Below, in pieces: positions 1 to 10,212 of a stretch of 64,000 nucleotides of DNA. The DNA comes from Curtobacterium ammoniigenes NBRC 101786. Its GTDB lineage: Bacteria > Actinomycetota > Actinomycetes > Actinomycetales > Microbacteriaceae. Position 1 is the stretch's first letter, and each line of letters opens with the position of its first letter. The stretch is from NCBI RefSeq assembly GCF_001571045.1, contig NZ_BCSV01000003.1, positions 186,001-250,000 on the forward strand, in the 5' to 3' direction. The notes below the pieces were generated by a model that did no database searches, was not told the DNA's origin, and was given only the letters and a program-made list of their open reading frames with translations. The position numbers and the translations under genes are program-made.

Positions 1-1848
<1,848 letters not shown>

Positions 1849-1973
1849 GCATCCGATGCTAAGCGCGACCTCTGACGTCGGAACGCAACGTTCTCAGGCA
1901 GCGTATCGTCGACTCATCGGGAATTCCGATGGGGCGTCGGAAGACTCGATGACTGACCGACCGAGGAGGCCAG
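1849..1973. promoter_or_regulatory. Divergent intergenic region uvrB / MFS transporter
   Basis: This 125 bp spacer must hold promoters for both divergent genes. The only clear motif is an inverted repeat at 1881-1893, GAACG-CAA-CGTTC. It resembles half sites of the actinobacterial LexA box (GAAC-N4-GTTC) but has five rather than four bases between GAAC and GTTC, so I do not call it an SOS box. The Shine-Dalgarno sequence GAGGAGG of the transporter gene is at 1963-1969. I see no convincing -35/-10 pair. Confidence 0.4.
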
Positions 1974-3296
1974 ATGAGCACGGTTGCCAAAGCGAGCACG
2001 AGGACCGTTCCGACCAAGGCGAGCCCGTTCCGCGGACGACTGCGCGGCCGCGTCCTCATCCTCCTCTGCGTGATGTACGCGATCGCCTACATCGACCGCA
2101 CCAACATCTCCACCGCCCTCCCGACGATGGAGAAGGCCCTCAATCTCACTCCGGCCGGCGCCGGCGCCGTCATCACCGCGTTCGCCCTCCCGTACGCGTT
2201 CGTGCAGATGTTCGGCGGCTGGTTCGGCGAGAAGCTTGGACCACGCCGCGCGCTCACCATCATCGGAATCGTCTGGGGCATCGCGACGATCTGGACGGGT
2301 CTCAGCGTGGGGCTCGCCGGGCTTTTTGGGGCGCGCCTCCTGCTCGGGCTCTCGGAGGGCTCAGCCTTCCCGACGGCCACGCAGGCGATGACTCGGTGGA
2401 TCCCGGGCGATCGCAACGGATTCGCGCAGGGCATCGTGCATTCCGCATCGCGACTCGGAAACGCGCTCGCGCCACTCCTCGTCGCCGCGATCATCGCGGT
2501 GGCCGGGTGGCGGGAATCATTCGTCTGGGTGGGAGTGCTCAGCGTGGCATGGGCGATCACATGGTGGTTCATGTTCCGCGATCGCCCTGAGGACATGAAG
2601 GGCATCTCCGACGCGGAACTTGCGGAGCTTCCGGCGGCAGCGACGCGGGCAACCCGGCCGCCGGTGCCGTGGAAGGCGCTCGCCAAGCAGATCCTCCCGG
2701 TCTCGTTCGTCGACTTCGGCTATGGCTGGACGCTCTGGGTCTTCCTGACATGGATCCCGTCGTTCCTCGCGACGGAGTACAAGCTCCCGCTTGCGAGCTA
2801 CGCCGGCTACACGTCGCTGATCCTGCTCGCCGGCGTCATCGGCGACACCGTCGGCGGAGTGCTCTCCGACCGGGCGCTGCGACGCACCGCGAACACACGT
2901 CGAGCTCGCCGCATCGTGCTGATGATCGGCCTCGTCGGATCCGCCGTCTGCCTGCTGCCGCTCATCGTCACACACAACCTTTGGGTGGCGTCCGCGTCGC
3001 TGATGCTGTCGTTCTTCTTCCTGGAGCTCACCAACGCGAATCTCTGGGCGATCCCCATGGACGTCGCGCCGCAGTGGTCGGGCACCGCGAGCGGCATGAT
3101 GAACACGGGGTTCGGATTCGCCGGGGTGTTCTCACCGATCGTGTTCGGCGCGCTGGTCCAGTTCGCCGGCTGGCAGTGGCCCTTCGCCCTGTCCGTCGCG
3201 CTGCTCGCCGGAGCGGCAACCGTTGCCTGGTTCATGAACCCGAAGCGCGTCTCGGTTACGGACGGCACGCTGCGTGTCGAAGCGCAAGAGGCCTGA
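1974..3296 (+). CDS. MFS transporter, anion:cation symporter (ACS)-like family
   Basis: Predicted 12-helix inner-membrane secondary transporter of 440 residues, typical length for the major facilitator superfamily. After a basic N-terminal tail, helix 1 ends in AYIDRTNISTALP, which resembles the ACS family (galactonate, phthalate, glucarate type carriers), and the loop between helices 2 and 3 carries the MFS signature GEKLGPRRAL. The second half starts near residue 235 after a polar loop. The ATG is preceded by a strong GAGGAGG four bases upstream. It is convergent with the adenylate-forming ligase gene, the two stop codons being only about 7 bp apart. An organic anion is the likely substrate class by family, but the sequence does not show which. 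Its pairing with a CoA ligase gene hints at uptake and activation of a carboxylic acid; that is inference. Confidence 0.85.
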   Translation: MSTVAKASTRTVPTKASPFRGRLRGRVLILLCVMYAIAYIDRTNISTALPTMEKALNLTPAGAGAVITAFALPYAFVQMFGGWFGEKLGPRRALTIIGIVWGIATIWTGLSVGLAGLFGARLLLGLSEGSAFPTATQAMTRWIPGDRNGFAQGIVHSASRLGNALAPLLVAAIIAVAGWRESFVWVGVLSVAWAITWWFMFRDRPEDMKGISDAELAELPAAATRATRPPVPWKALAKQILPVSFVDFGYGWTLWVFLTWIPSFLATEYKLPLASYAGYTSLILLAGVIGDTVGGVLSDRALRRTANTRRARRIVLMIGLVGSAVCLLPLIVTHNLWVASASLMLSFFFLELTNANLWAIPMDVAPQWSGTASGMMNTGFGFAGVFSPIVFGALVQFAGWQWPFALSVALLAGAATVAWFMNPKRVSVTDGTLRVEAQEA

Positions 3297-3302
3297 TCGT
3301 CG

Positions 3303-4787
3303 CTAGTCGCCGTCGGCCGGAGCCCCGTCCGCGAGGGCGCGCACCTTCGCGCGCTGGATCTTTCCGGTCGGCGCGCGCGGCAGGTCGTCCACGACGGTGA
3401 TCTCGACCGGGCGGCGGAACCGCGCAAGCTGGTCGACACAGCGGTCCGCGAGATCCGCCGCGAGCGCGTCGAGGTCGGCGGCCGTCGGGTGCGGAATCAC
3501 GTAGGCGACGGGTACTGCGCCGAGCACCTCGTCGGGGCGTGCGACGACCACCGCCTCGAGCACGCGATCATCTCCGAGCAGGACGTCCTCTACCTCGGAC
3601 GGGTAGACCTTCTCACCACCTCGGTTGATGACATCGTCAGAGCGGCCGGCGAGCGTGACCCATCCATCGGCCGCGATCGATCCGACGTCGCCGGTGCTGA
3701 GCCACCCGTCCGCATCGAACCGCTCCGGCGCGCGACCGAAGAGATAGCGGTTGACGATTCCCGGGCCGCGGACCCAGAGCGCCCCCACGGTGTCCGGACC
3801 GAGCGGCCGACCCGCATCGTCGCGGACCTCGACCTCGCAGCCGACGGGGAGGCCGACCGTGCCGGGGCGCCGCGGAGCGTCGAGCGGTGTCGCGGTGATC
3901 TGCGAAGCGCCCTCGGTCATGCCCCAACTGACGACGAGCGGGATATCACCGAGCGCATCACGGACGGGGTCTGGCAGCGGCGCCGAAGCGCTTCGCACGA
4001 AGCGGAGTCCGGGCGGAAGCTCCAGTGGCCCGGTCTTGCTCAGCACAGCCAGGACTGCGGGAACCGCGTTGAGCCAGGTGATCCGACGCTCCGCGAGCAA
4101 CTGCCAGAATCCGGTGCGCCGGAAGCGACGGTCGAGAACGAGCGTCGCGCCAGCGGCGAGCGTTGCGAGCAGCCCGACGACCTCCGCATTCACATGGAAG
4201 AGCGGGAGCGCATTGAACCCGCGGTCATCAGGAGACAAGCGGTTGTGCTCTGCGACCTGATCGGCAACGAACAGCAGCTGCGGCTCCGGGAGCTCGACCC
4301 CTTTCGGAGTCCCCGTCGAGCCAGACGTGAACAGGACGACCGATCCTGTGGTCAAGGCCTCCGGATTGGAGGCCGGCGCCTGACCGTCGATCGCTACGCT
4401 CGGGAGAAAGGTGTCGGGGTCGACGCGGACGAAGGCGACGCCCGGAACAGCGGAAGACGCCTCCCGATCGGAGACGACGACGGATGCCCCGCCGATGAGG
4501 TCGGCGAGGCGCGTGGTCTCGGAAGCGGGCTGGCCCGGGTCGACCGGGACTGCGCGGAAGCCGCCGGCGATCGCGGACAGATGCACGACCGCGAACGTCA
4601 GGGGGTCGGCGACGTCGACGAGCACCGCCGCCGATGGAGCGAGTCCGAGGCCGATGAACAGCTCGCGCCATGACCCGGTGAGGGAATGCAGGTCCCGGTA
4701 GGTGACGCGACGGCCTGATCGAGCGTCCTCCAGGTACGGATGATCCCGCCGACGGCCGGCCTGCGACTCGATACGATCCTGCAGCAC
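3303..4787 (-). CDS. AMP-dependent acyl-CoA synthetase/ligase-like protein (ANL superfamily)
   Basis: A 494-residue adenylate-forming enzyme that should activate a carboxylic acid with ATP and transfer it to CoA. The phosphate-binding loop FTSGSTGTPKGVELP, the SWGMTEGA (A5-type) motif, WLSTGDVG (A7/A8 region), the hinge LAGRSDDVINRGGEKVYPSEVE and the C-terminal lysine motif PTGKIQRAKV are all present and intact. The length fits small fatty-acid, aryl or oxalate-CoA ligase types; the substrate cannot be assigned by eye. Start is GTG at 4787 with a poor ribosome binding site. The next gene downstream on the same strand is not this gene's partner: the hydrolase gene lies upstream, with 67 bp between, while the MFS gene is convergent. 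Confidence 0.85.
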   Translation of the reverse strand: MLQDRIESQAGRRRDHPYLEDARSGRRVTYRDLHSLTGSWRELFIGLGLAPSAAVLVDVADPLTFAVVHLSAIAGGFRAVPVDPGQPASETTRLADLIGGASVVVSDREASSAVPGVAFVRVDPDTFLPSVAIDGQAPASNPEALTTGSVVLFTSGSTGTPKGVELPEPQLLFVADQVAEHNRLSPDDRGFNALPLFHVNAEVVGLLATLAAGATLVLDRRFRRTGFWQLLAERRITWLNAVPAVLAVLSKTGPLELPPGLRFVRSASAPLPDPVRDALGDIPLVVSWGMTEGASQITATPLDAPRRPGTVGLPVGCEVEVRDDAGRPLGPDTVGALWVRGPGIVNRYLFGRAPERFDADGWLSTGDVGSIAADGWVTLAGRSDDVINRGGEKVYPSEVEDVLLGDDRVLEAVVVARPDEVLGAVPVAYVIPHPTAADLDALAADLADRCVDQLARFRRPVEITVVDDLPRAPTGKIQRAKVRALADGAPADGD

Positions 4788-4854
4788 CCATGCATGCTAC
4801 TGAGCGGGACTATGAACCGTCCCGCGCAGGCGCCGCAGTGGCTGGGCGTCGCGT

Positions 4855-5988
4855 TCAGCGGCTCGGGGTCGCGGCGGCTTCGGTGGGCGAGGCCGCCGGT
4901 GCTGTCGGCGCCGCCGTGCTCGGGGTCGTGGCGTGCACGGCGGGGAGGGGAAAGCGCGTCAGCATCCAGTGCCAGAGCGGCAGCATTTTCGGTACCCCGC
5001 TCGACGTCAATGGCGTCAGGTCCTCGATGATCAGCGAATGCGCATCGCTATGCGGCGGGAACGGATAGGTGGTGATGATCGCGTGCGGATTCTGTCCGGC
5101 TGCGGGAGGCGCGAGTTCGGTCCGCCACGGGCCTTGCGCTGGCGCGAGACCGAGGATCTGCCACGAGCCCCAGATCTTGGGTCCGAATCCATCCTGCTGG
5201 GAGTCGATCGCGTACTGACGCGACACCGGCGTCGCGCTCGGGTGATCCATCCAGGAGGCGTGGAAGGTGCCGTCCGATTCCACCGGTGAGGAGATCATGA
5301 GCGCACCGGCGACGGATCGAATGTGCGCGATGAACGCAGCCATTCCGCCACCCTGCGAGTGGCCGGCAACCACGATGTTCGACCACTCGATCGTTCCGGT
5401 GGATGTGAGGAACCGGTTCCATCCCCCGGCAGGATCGACCTGCTCGAGATGCGTGATGGCGTCACGGAAGCGTGCGGTGATGGATCCGGCGGGCGTCACT
5501 CGGCTGTACGGCGACGGATGCGACCCGTCGAAGCGGTTCCACTGCAGCTCCGTGTAGCAGCGGGGGTTCGTGTTGCAGGTGCCGGAGAGGGTCCGCCCGA
5601 GGTTCCAATAGTCGAGACCCAGCACGTGGTAGCCGACGTCCTCCGCCGAGTCGAGGAACAGCCGGTATTCCCCTGGACGCGCTCCTGTCGCCGGGAAGAA
5701 CAGGAGAAGTGGCCCGTTCGCGACCGTTCGCCCGGCGTAGTCGTCCTGGTTCGGGGTGAGCTGCGCCCCATCGACTGCGCCGAGTCGGAAACGTCGGAAG
5801 TCGGCGACGTTCTTCGAGATCGCCTGCTCCCGTTGCGTGAGCGCGCGGGCGTGAGCGATCCGAGCGGCCGCGGCAACCGACTTTGCGTGCTGATCCGTCT
5901 GCACGCCGACGAGGACGCCGATCGCGACCGCAACGAGCGCGAGGACTGCAGCTGTCACCCGGAGCACGTGTCGCATCGTCAGTCGCAC
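4855..5988 (-). CDS. Membrane-anchored or secreted alpha/beta hydrolase
   Basis: A 377-residue protein with an N-terminal hydrophobic segment (about residues 8-28) flanked by arginines, acting as a signal anchor or uncleaved signal peptide, so the catalytic part should be outside the membrane. The nucleophile elbow VVAGHSQGGGMAAF marks an alpha/beta hydrolase with Ser as nucleophile; a downstream HSDAHSLIIEDL segment can supply the catalytic His. It looks most like BPSS1187-type esterases found in many bacteria. The last 25 residues are rich in Ala, Pro and Thr, a likely disordered tail. Start is GTG at 5988, with ATG at 5976 as alternative. Substrate unknown. Confidence 0.7.
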   Translation of the reverse strand: MRLTMRHVLRVTAAVLALVAVAIGVLVGVQTDQHAKSVAAAARIAHARALTQREQAISKNVADFRRFRLGAVDGAQLTPNQDDYAGRTVANGPLLLFFPATGARPGEYRLFLDSAEDVGYHVLGLDYWNLGRTLSGTCNTNPRCYTELQWNRFDGSHPSPYSRVTPAGSITARFRDAITHLEQVDPAGGWNRFLTSTGTIEWSNIVVAGHSQGGGMAAFIAHIRSVAGALMISSPVESDGTFHASWMDHPSATPVSRQYAIDSQQDGFGPKIWGSWQILGLAPAQGPWRTELAPPAAGQNPHAIITTYPFPPHSDAHSLIIEDLTPLTSSGVPKMLPLWHWMLTRFPLPAVHATTPSTAAPTAPAASPTEAAATPSR

Positions 5989-6051
5989 GGGGCTTACGCT
6001 AACCGAGCAATCCGCAAGAGCACCACGATGCGCACCCGATCACCTTCAGCT

Positions 6052-6696
6052 TCACCCAGCGCTGTCTGGAGGCTCGCCGTGCGTCCGCGGCCCCCCGCCG
6101 GTTATCGCCGCCCACACGTCGTCTGCCGACGCGATGGTGTCGTCGAGCGAGCCGGTCGCATCGACCACGTGATCGGCGAGGGCGAGCCGCTCGGCGTCCG
6201 ATGCCTGCGCACCGATACGCCGCTCAGCTTCGTCCCGATCCATCCCCCGGTCGGTGACGAGTCGCTCGATCCGGACGGCGCTCGGCGCGTGGACCACGAC
6301 GACTGTGTCGAAGTGCAGCGGGCGATCGGCTGCGGCTTCGGCGAGCAGCGGGACGTCGTAGACCGCAGTCGCGGTCGGGTCCTGCGCCTCGATGGCGGCG
6401 AACGCTGCGGTGGCCAGGCGCCAGACCTCCGGGTGGGTGATCGCGTTGAGCGCCGCTCGCGCCTCCGGATCGGTGAACACTATCGACCCGAGCGCCGCGC
6501 GATCGAGGCTTCCGTCCGGGCGAATGACCGACGGGCCGAAGCGCTCCCGGATTCGCTCCAGTCCCGGTGAGCCGGGAGCGACCGCCTCGCGCGCAAGCTG
6601 GTCAGCGTCGACGATATGGCCGCCGTGTTCGGCCCATCGTCGCGCGACGGTCGATTTGCCTGCCGCGATGCCCCCCGTCAAACCGATGATGCGCAC
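6052..6696 (-). CDS. coaE: Dephospho-CoA kinase
   Basis: Catalyses the last step of coenzyme A synthesis, phosphorylating the 3'-hydroxyl of the ribose of dephospho-CoA. The protein has 214 residues, normal for the family. The Walker A motif GLTGGIAAGKST is at the very N-terminus, followed by the substrate-binding VDADQLAREAV and the lid-region DRGMDRDEAERRIGAQ. Start is GTG at 6696 (an overlapping GTG lies two bases upstream in another frame). It follows rpsA on the same strand after a hairpin terminator, as in many actinobacteria. Confidence 0.96.
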   Translation of the reverse strand: MRIIGLTGGIAAGKSTVARRWAEHGGHIVDADQLAREAVAPGSPGLERIRERFGPSVIRPDGSLDRAALGSIVFTDPEARAALNAITHPEVWRLATAAFAAIEAQDPTATAVYDVPLLAEAAADRPLHFDTVVVVHAPSAVRIERLVTDRGMDRDEAERRIGAQASDAERLALADHVVDATGSLDDTIASADDVWAAITGGGPRTHGEPPDSAG

Positions 6697-6743
6697 ACGG
6701 TGAGCCTATCGGCGGTCCGTCTGTCGACGTGTCGAGGAACGGG

Positions 6744-6775
6744 AAGAGCCCGGCCCCTTGCGGGACCGGGCTCTT
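6744..6775 (-). terminator. Hairpin terminator after rpsA
   Basis: Perfect 10 bp stem: AAGAGCCCGG at 6744-6753 pairs with CCGGGCTCTT at 6766-6775. The inner bases extend it by about 3 bp (CCC/GGG) around a GCAA tetraloop read on the minus strand. It lies 18 bp beyond the rpsA stop codon. No long T tract follows, which is common in high-GC actinobacteria; being symmetrical it could also work in the other direction. Confidence 0.75.
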
Positions 6776-6792
6776 CGAGCATCTGCGTCGGC

Positions 6793-8250
6793 TCAGTTGC
6801 TGGAGCTGAGCTTCTCGCGGAGTGCAGCCAGCGACGCGTCGTCGGCGAGGGTGCCCTGGCCGGACGCCTCGCTGGAGAACGACGACGAGGCCGCCGAGGG
6901 AAGGTCGAAGCCACCCTGGGCGTCGTCGGCGAGGGTCTTCGCGACCTGCGCCTTGTGCGCCTCCCAGCGAGCCTGGGCGGCAGCGTATTCGCGCTCCCAC
7001 TCGTCGCGCTGGGTCTCGAAGCCCTCGCGCCACTCGTTCGTCTCCGGGTCGAACCCATCCGGGTACTTGTAGTTGCCCTGGTCGTCGTACTCGGTCGGCA
7101 TGCCGTAGAGCGCCGGGTCGAACTCGGTGCCCTCGGGGTCCACACCGTCGTTGGCCTGCTTGAGGCTCAGCGAGATGCGGCGACGGTCGAGGTCGATGTC
7201 GATGATCTTGACGAACACCTCGTCGCCGACGGAGACGACCTGCTCGGCGAGCTCGACGTGCTTGTTCGAGAGCTCCGAGATGTGCACGAGACCCTCGATG
7301 CCGTCCGCGACGCGAACGAACGCACCGAACGGAACAAGCTTCGTGACCTTGCCCGGTGCGAGCTGGCCAATGGCGTGGGTCCGGGCGAACACCTGCCACG
7401 GGTCTTCCTGGGTCGCCTTGAGCGACAGCGAGACACGCTCGCGGTCGAGGTCGACCTCGAGGATCTCGACGGTGACCTCCTGGCCGACCTCGACGACCTC
7501 GCTGGCGTGCTCGATGTGCTTCCAGCTGAGCTCGGAGACGTGCACGAGACCGTCGACCCCGCCGAGGTCCACGAAGGCACCGAAGTTGACGATCGACGAC
7601 ACGACGCCCTTGCGAACCTGGCCCTTGTGCAGGTTGTTGAGGAACGTGGTGCGCGACTCGGACTGCGTCTGCTCGAGCAGCGCGCGCCGCGAGAGCACGA
7701 CGTTGTTGCGGTTCTTGTCCAGCTCGAGGATCTTCGCCTCGATCTCCTGACCCAGGTACGGCGTCAGGTCGCGAACGCGACGAAGCTCGATGAGCGAGGC
7801 GGGAAGGAAGCCACGGAGGCCGATGTCGACGATGAGGCCACCCTTGACGACCTCGATCACCGTTCCGGTCACGACGCCGTCGGACTCCTTGATCTTCTCG
7901 ACATCACCCCACGCGCGCTCGTACTGCGCACGCTTCTTCGACAGGATGAGGCGGCCTTCCTTGTCCTCCTTTTGGAGAACGAGGGCCTCGACCGCGTCGC
8001 CGACCTCGACGACCTCGTTCGGGTCGACGTCGTGCTTGATCGAGAGCTCGCGCGAGGGGATGACACCCTCGGTCTTGTAGCCGACGTCGAGGAGGACCTC
8101 GTCGCGGTCGATCTTCACGACGGTGCCGGAGATGAGGTCTCCGTCGTTGAAGAACTTCAGGGTCTTCTCGACCTCGGCCAGGAAGTCATCACTCGAGCCG
8201 ATGTCGTTGATGGCGACCTGCTTCGGAGCCTTGGTCGTAGTGGTTGTCAT
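6793..8250 (-). CDS. rpsA: 30S ribosomal protein S1
   Basis: S1 binds mRNA on the 30S subunit and helps initiation. The 485-residue protein has four S1 (OB-fold) RNA-binding repeats at roughly residues 40-110, 125-190, 210-280 and 295-365; the third and fourth contain the repeated phrases GAFVDLGGVDGLVHVSELSW and GAFVRVADGIEGLVHISELS. A glycine/serine-poor acidic C-terminal tail of about 100 residues follows, as in other actinobacteria, which have four-repeat S1 proteins. ATG at 8250 (MTTTTTKAPKQ) is chosen over an upstream in-frame extension because it gives the conserved N-terminus and has GGAG upstream. The gene has its own promoter and terminator. Confidence 0.97.
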   Translation of the reverse strand: MTTTTTKAPKQVAINDIGSSDDFLAEVEKTLKFFNDGDLISGTVVKIDRDEVLLDVGYKTEGVIPSRELSIKHDVDPNEVVEVGDAVEALVLQKEDKEGRLILSKKRAQYERAWGDVEKIKESDGVVTGTVIEVVKGGLIVDIGLRGFLPASLIELRRVRDLTPYLGQEIEAKILELDKNRNNVVLSRRALLEQTQSESRTTFLNNLHKGQVRKGVVSSIVNFGAFVDLGGVDGLVHVSELSWKHIEHASEVVEVGQEVTVEILEVDLDRERVSLSLKATQEDPWQVFARTHAIGQLAPGKVTKLVPFGAFVRVADGIEGLVHISELSNKHVELAEQVVSVGDEVFVKIIDIDLDRRRISLSLKQANDGVDPEGTEFDPALYGMPTEYDDQGNYKYPDGFDPETNEWREGFETQRDEWEREYAAAQARWEAHKAQVAKTLADDAQGGFDLPSAASSSFSSEASGQGTLADDASLAALREKLSSSN

Positions 8251-8384
8251 GTAGCGATTGCTCCAACGGGCGGAAATCGGGCCCCGGCGACGCGACGGTG
8301 CCCCCCTGCCCGCGAGAGGAGACCGCCATGAGGAACTCGTCGCCACGACGATATGTTCATGGAAGGCGCGGATTGCGCCGCACT

Positions 8385-8414
8385 AGTCTAGCGGCGCTGT
8401 CGGAGCCGTGACAA
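8385..8414 (-). promoter_or_regulatory. Probable rpsA promoter
   Basis: On the minus strand TTGTCA (8409-8414) and TAGACT (8385-8390) are separated by 18 bp, a good match to a housekeeping sigma-70-type promoter. It would start transcription near 8378 and give rpsA an untranslated leader of about 125-130 nt. The leader (8251-8378) is the longest gene-free part of this 216 bp gap; S1 genes are often autoregulated through their leaders, but I see no specific structure here. Confidence 0.65.
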
Positions 8415-8466
8415 CCGGCGCACAGCGCATTCCGGCCTCCCAATCGTGAATTTCCTACGGCCGCGG

Positions 8467-10146
8467 TCAGCGCAGGAGCGCCCAACGGAGCGTGTCGAGG
8501 CCGACTCCCCCGAGCGCGAGCGCACGCTGGTGGAACGCCTTCAGATCGAAGGACGCTCCGTCGCGCTGCGCGACCTCGTCACGGATCGACTCCCAGACGC
8601 GCTGCCCGACCTTGTACGACGGCGCCTGCCCCGGCCAGCCGAAGTAGCGGTTCACCTCGAACTGCACGAACGCGTCGTCCATGTTGACGTTCCGACGCAT
8701 GAAGTCGAGTGCGTACTCGTAGGTCCAGGCACCGCCGTCCGGGTTCGTCTTCTGCAGGTGCACACCGATGTCGAGGACAACGCGTGCCGCACGCATCCGC
8801 TGGCCGTCGAGCATCCCGAGCCGATCACCGTCGTCGTCGAGGAATCCGAGCTCAGACATGAGCCGCTCCGCATAGAGCGCCCAGCCCTCGACATGACCCG
8901 AGGGGCCGGCGAGCTGCCGCCGCCAGGTGTTCAGCTCACCGCGGTTGTAGACCGCCTGACTGATCTGCAGGTGGTGCCCGGGGACGCCCTCGTGGTAGAC
9001 CGTGGTCTTCTCGCGCCAAGTACCGAACTCCGTCACGCCGTCCGGCACCGACCACCACATGCGACCTGGCCGGCTGAAGTCGTCGCTCGGACCCGTGTAG
9101 TAGATCCCGCCATCGTGGGTCGGCGCGATCCGGCACTCCAGGCGGCGGATCGGATCGGGAATGTCGAAGTAGCGACCAGCCAGCGCCGAGACCGCTTCGT
9201 CGGAGGTCCGCTGCATCCACTCCCGGAGTGCGTCGGAGCCGTGGAGCACGCGGTTCGGGTCGGCGTCGAGGACCTCGATCGCTCGCGCAACGCTCGCACC
9301 CGCCTCAATGCGATCGGCGATCGACTCCTGCTCGGCCGTCATGCGAGCAAGCTCCGCGATACCCCACTCGTACGTTTCGTCGAGGTCGACCACGGCGCCG
9401 AGGAAGTGCCGAGAGTGCAACTCGTACGCTTCGCGCCCGACCGCGTCGACGGGAGTCGCGACGGGGAGCAACTCGTGCTCGAGGAACTGCCCGAACGACC
9501 GGTAGGCAGCGATCGCGGCCTCTGCGCCGCGTCGGAGGTCGTTGCGCAGCGCGTCGGGCAGCGAGGAGCCGTCCGCAAGACGCGCGTTCTCGACGGTCTC
9601 GTCGAAGAATCCGCCCGCGCGGGCGTTGCGGACGGCCTGTTCGGCAACGGCCGCGACCTGCCGCTTCGCCGGCGTGATCTGCCGGCGAACACCTTCGAGA
9701 AGGGTCTCCCGATAGCCTTCGAGCGCCTCGGGCATCGCCGAGAACCGGCTGGCGATATCCGACCAGTCGTCGGCCGTCGCGGTGGGCATCAGGTCGATGA
9801 TGTCGCGGAGGCGCTGCGCCGGACTCGCGATCACGTTGAGGTCGCGCAGGTGCAGTCCGCGATCGTAGCTCTCGACGATCAGCTCCAGTTCGGCGCCCAG
9901 GTCGGTCTTCGTCACCTGATCGACGTCGTCGACCGGTGCGGTCGCCGCCAGCTTCACGGCTGCGGTGCGGGCTGCGTCGGCCACCGCTGCAGCGCCGGCT
10001 GGTGACGTGTCACCGTATTCGCCGGTACGGCCCGGGAGGCCGAGGTAGGTGGCGATCGTCGGTTCGAGGTCGGTCAGGGTGCGCACCCATTCCTCGGCGA
10101 CGGCATCGACGGCGGACGGTTCACGGTCTGGACGGTCAGAGGTCAT
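8467..10146 (-). CDS. DUF885 family protein (putative metallopeptidase-like)
   Basis: A 559-residue cytoplasmic protein without a signal peptide. The motif TVYHEGVPGHHLQISQ is the HExxPGHHLQ hallmark of the DUF885 family, whose histidines and glutamate suggest a zinc metallopeptidase-type site; no substrate is established. The DPIRRLECRIAP and CYYTGPS-like region before it and the GWALYAERLMSELGF segment after it are also typical. ATG at 10146 (MTSDRPDREPS) is preferred; an upstream GTG at 10206 would add 20 residues of atypical sequence. It lies 66 bp downstream of polA and upstream of the rpsA promoter, so it is probably read from the polA transcript. Confidence 0.85.
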   Translation of the reverse strand: MTSDRPDREPSAVDAVAEEWVRTLTDLEPTIATYLGLPGRTGEYGDTSPAGAAAVADAARTAAVKLAATAPVDDVDQVTKTDLGAELELIVESYDRGLHLRDLNVIASPAQRLRDIIDLMPTATADDWSDIASRFSAMPEALEGYRETLLEGVRRQITPAKRQVAAVAEQAVRNARAGGFFDETVENARLADGSSLPDALRNDLRRGAEAAIAAYRSFGQFLEHELLPVATPVDAVGREAYELHSRHFLGAVVDLDETYEWGIAELARMTAEQESIADRIEAGASVARAIEVLDADPNRVLHGSDALREWMQRTSDEAVSALAGRYFDIPDPIRRLECRIAPTHDGGIYYTGPSDDFSRPGRMWWSVPDGVTEFGTWREKTTVYHEGVPGHHLQISQAVYNRGELNTWRRQLAGPSGHVEGWALYAERLMSELGFLDDDGDRLGMLDGQRMRAARVVLDIGVHLQKTNPDGGAWTYEYALDFMRRNVNMDDAFVQFEVNRYFGWPGQAPSYKVGQRVWESIRDEVAQRDGASFDLKAFHQRALALGGVGLDTLRWALLR

Positions 10147-10212
10147 GGAGGCGACCCTACCGATCGAACACGGCTGTCGCACTGCGCCCGCGCCAACCGG
10201 AGGCACGCCTGG

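Noticed and set aside
1881..1893. Possible LexA (SOS) box upstream of uvrB, GAACG-CAA-CGTTC
   Set aside because: The spacing between GAAC and GTTC is five bases instead of the four of the actinobacterial consensus, so it is noted only as an inverted repeat.
8251..8346. 32-residue N-terminal extension of ribosomal protein S1
   Set aside because: The conserved S1 start (MTTTTTKAPK) and a ribosome binding site lie at 8250, and a promoter just upstream gives this stretch as leader.
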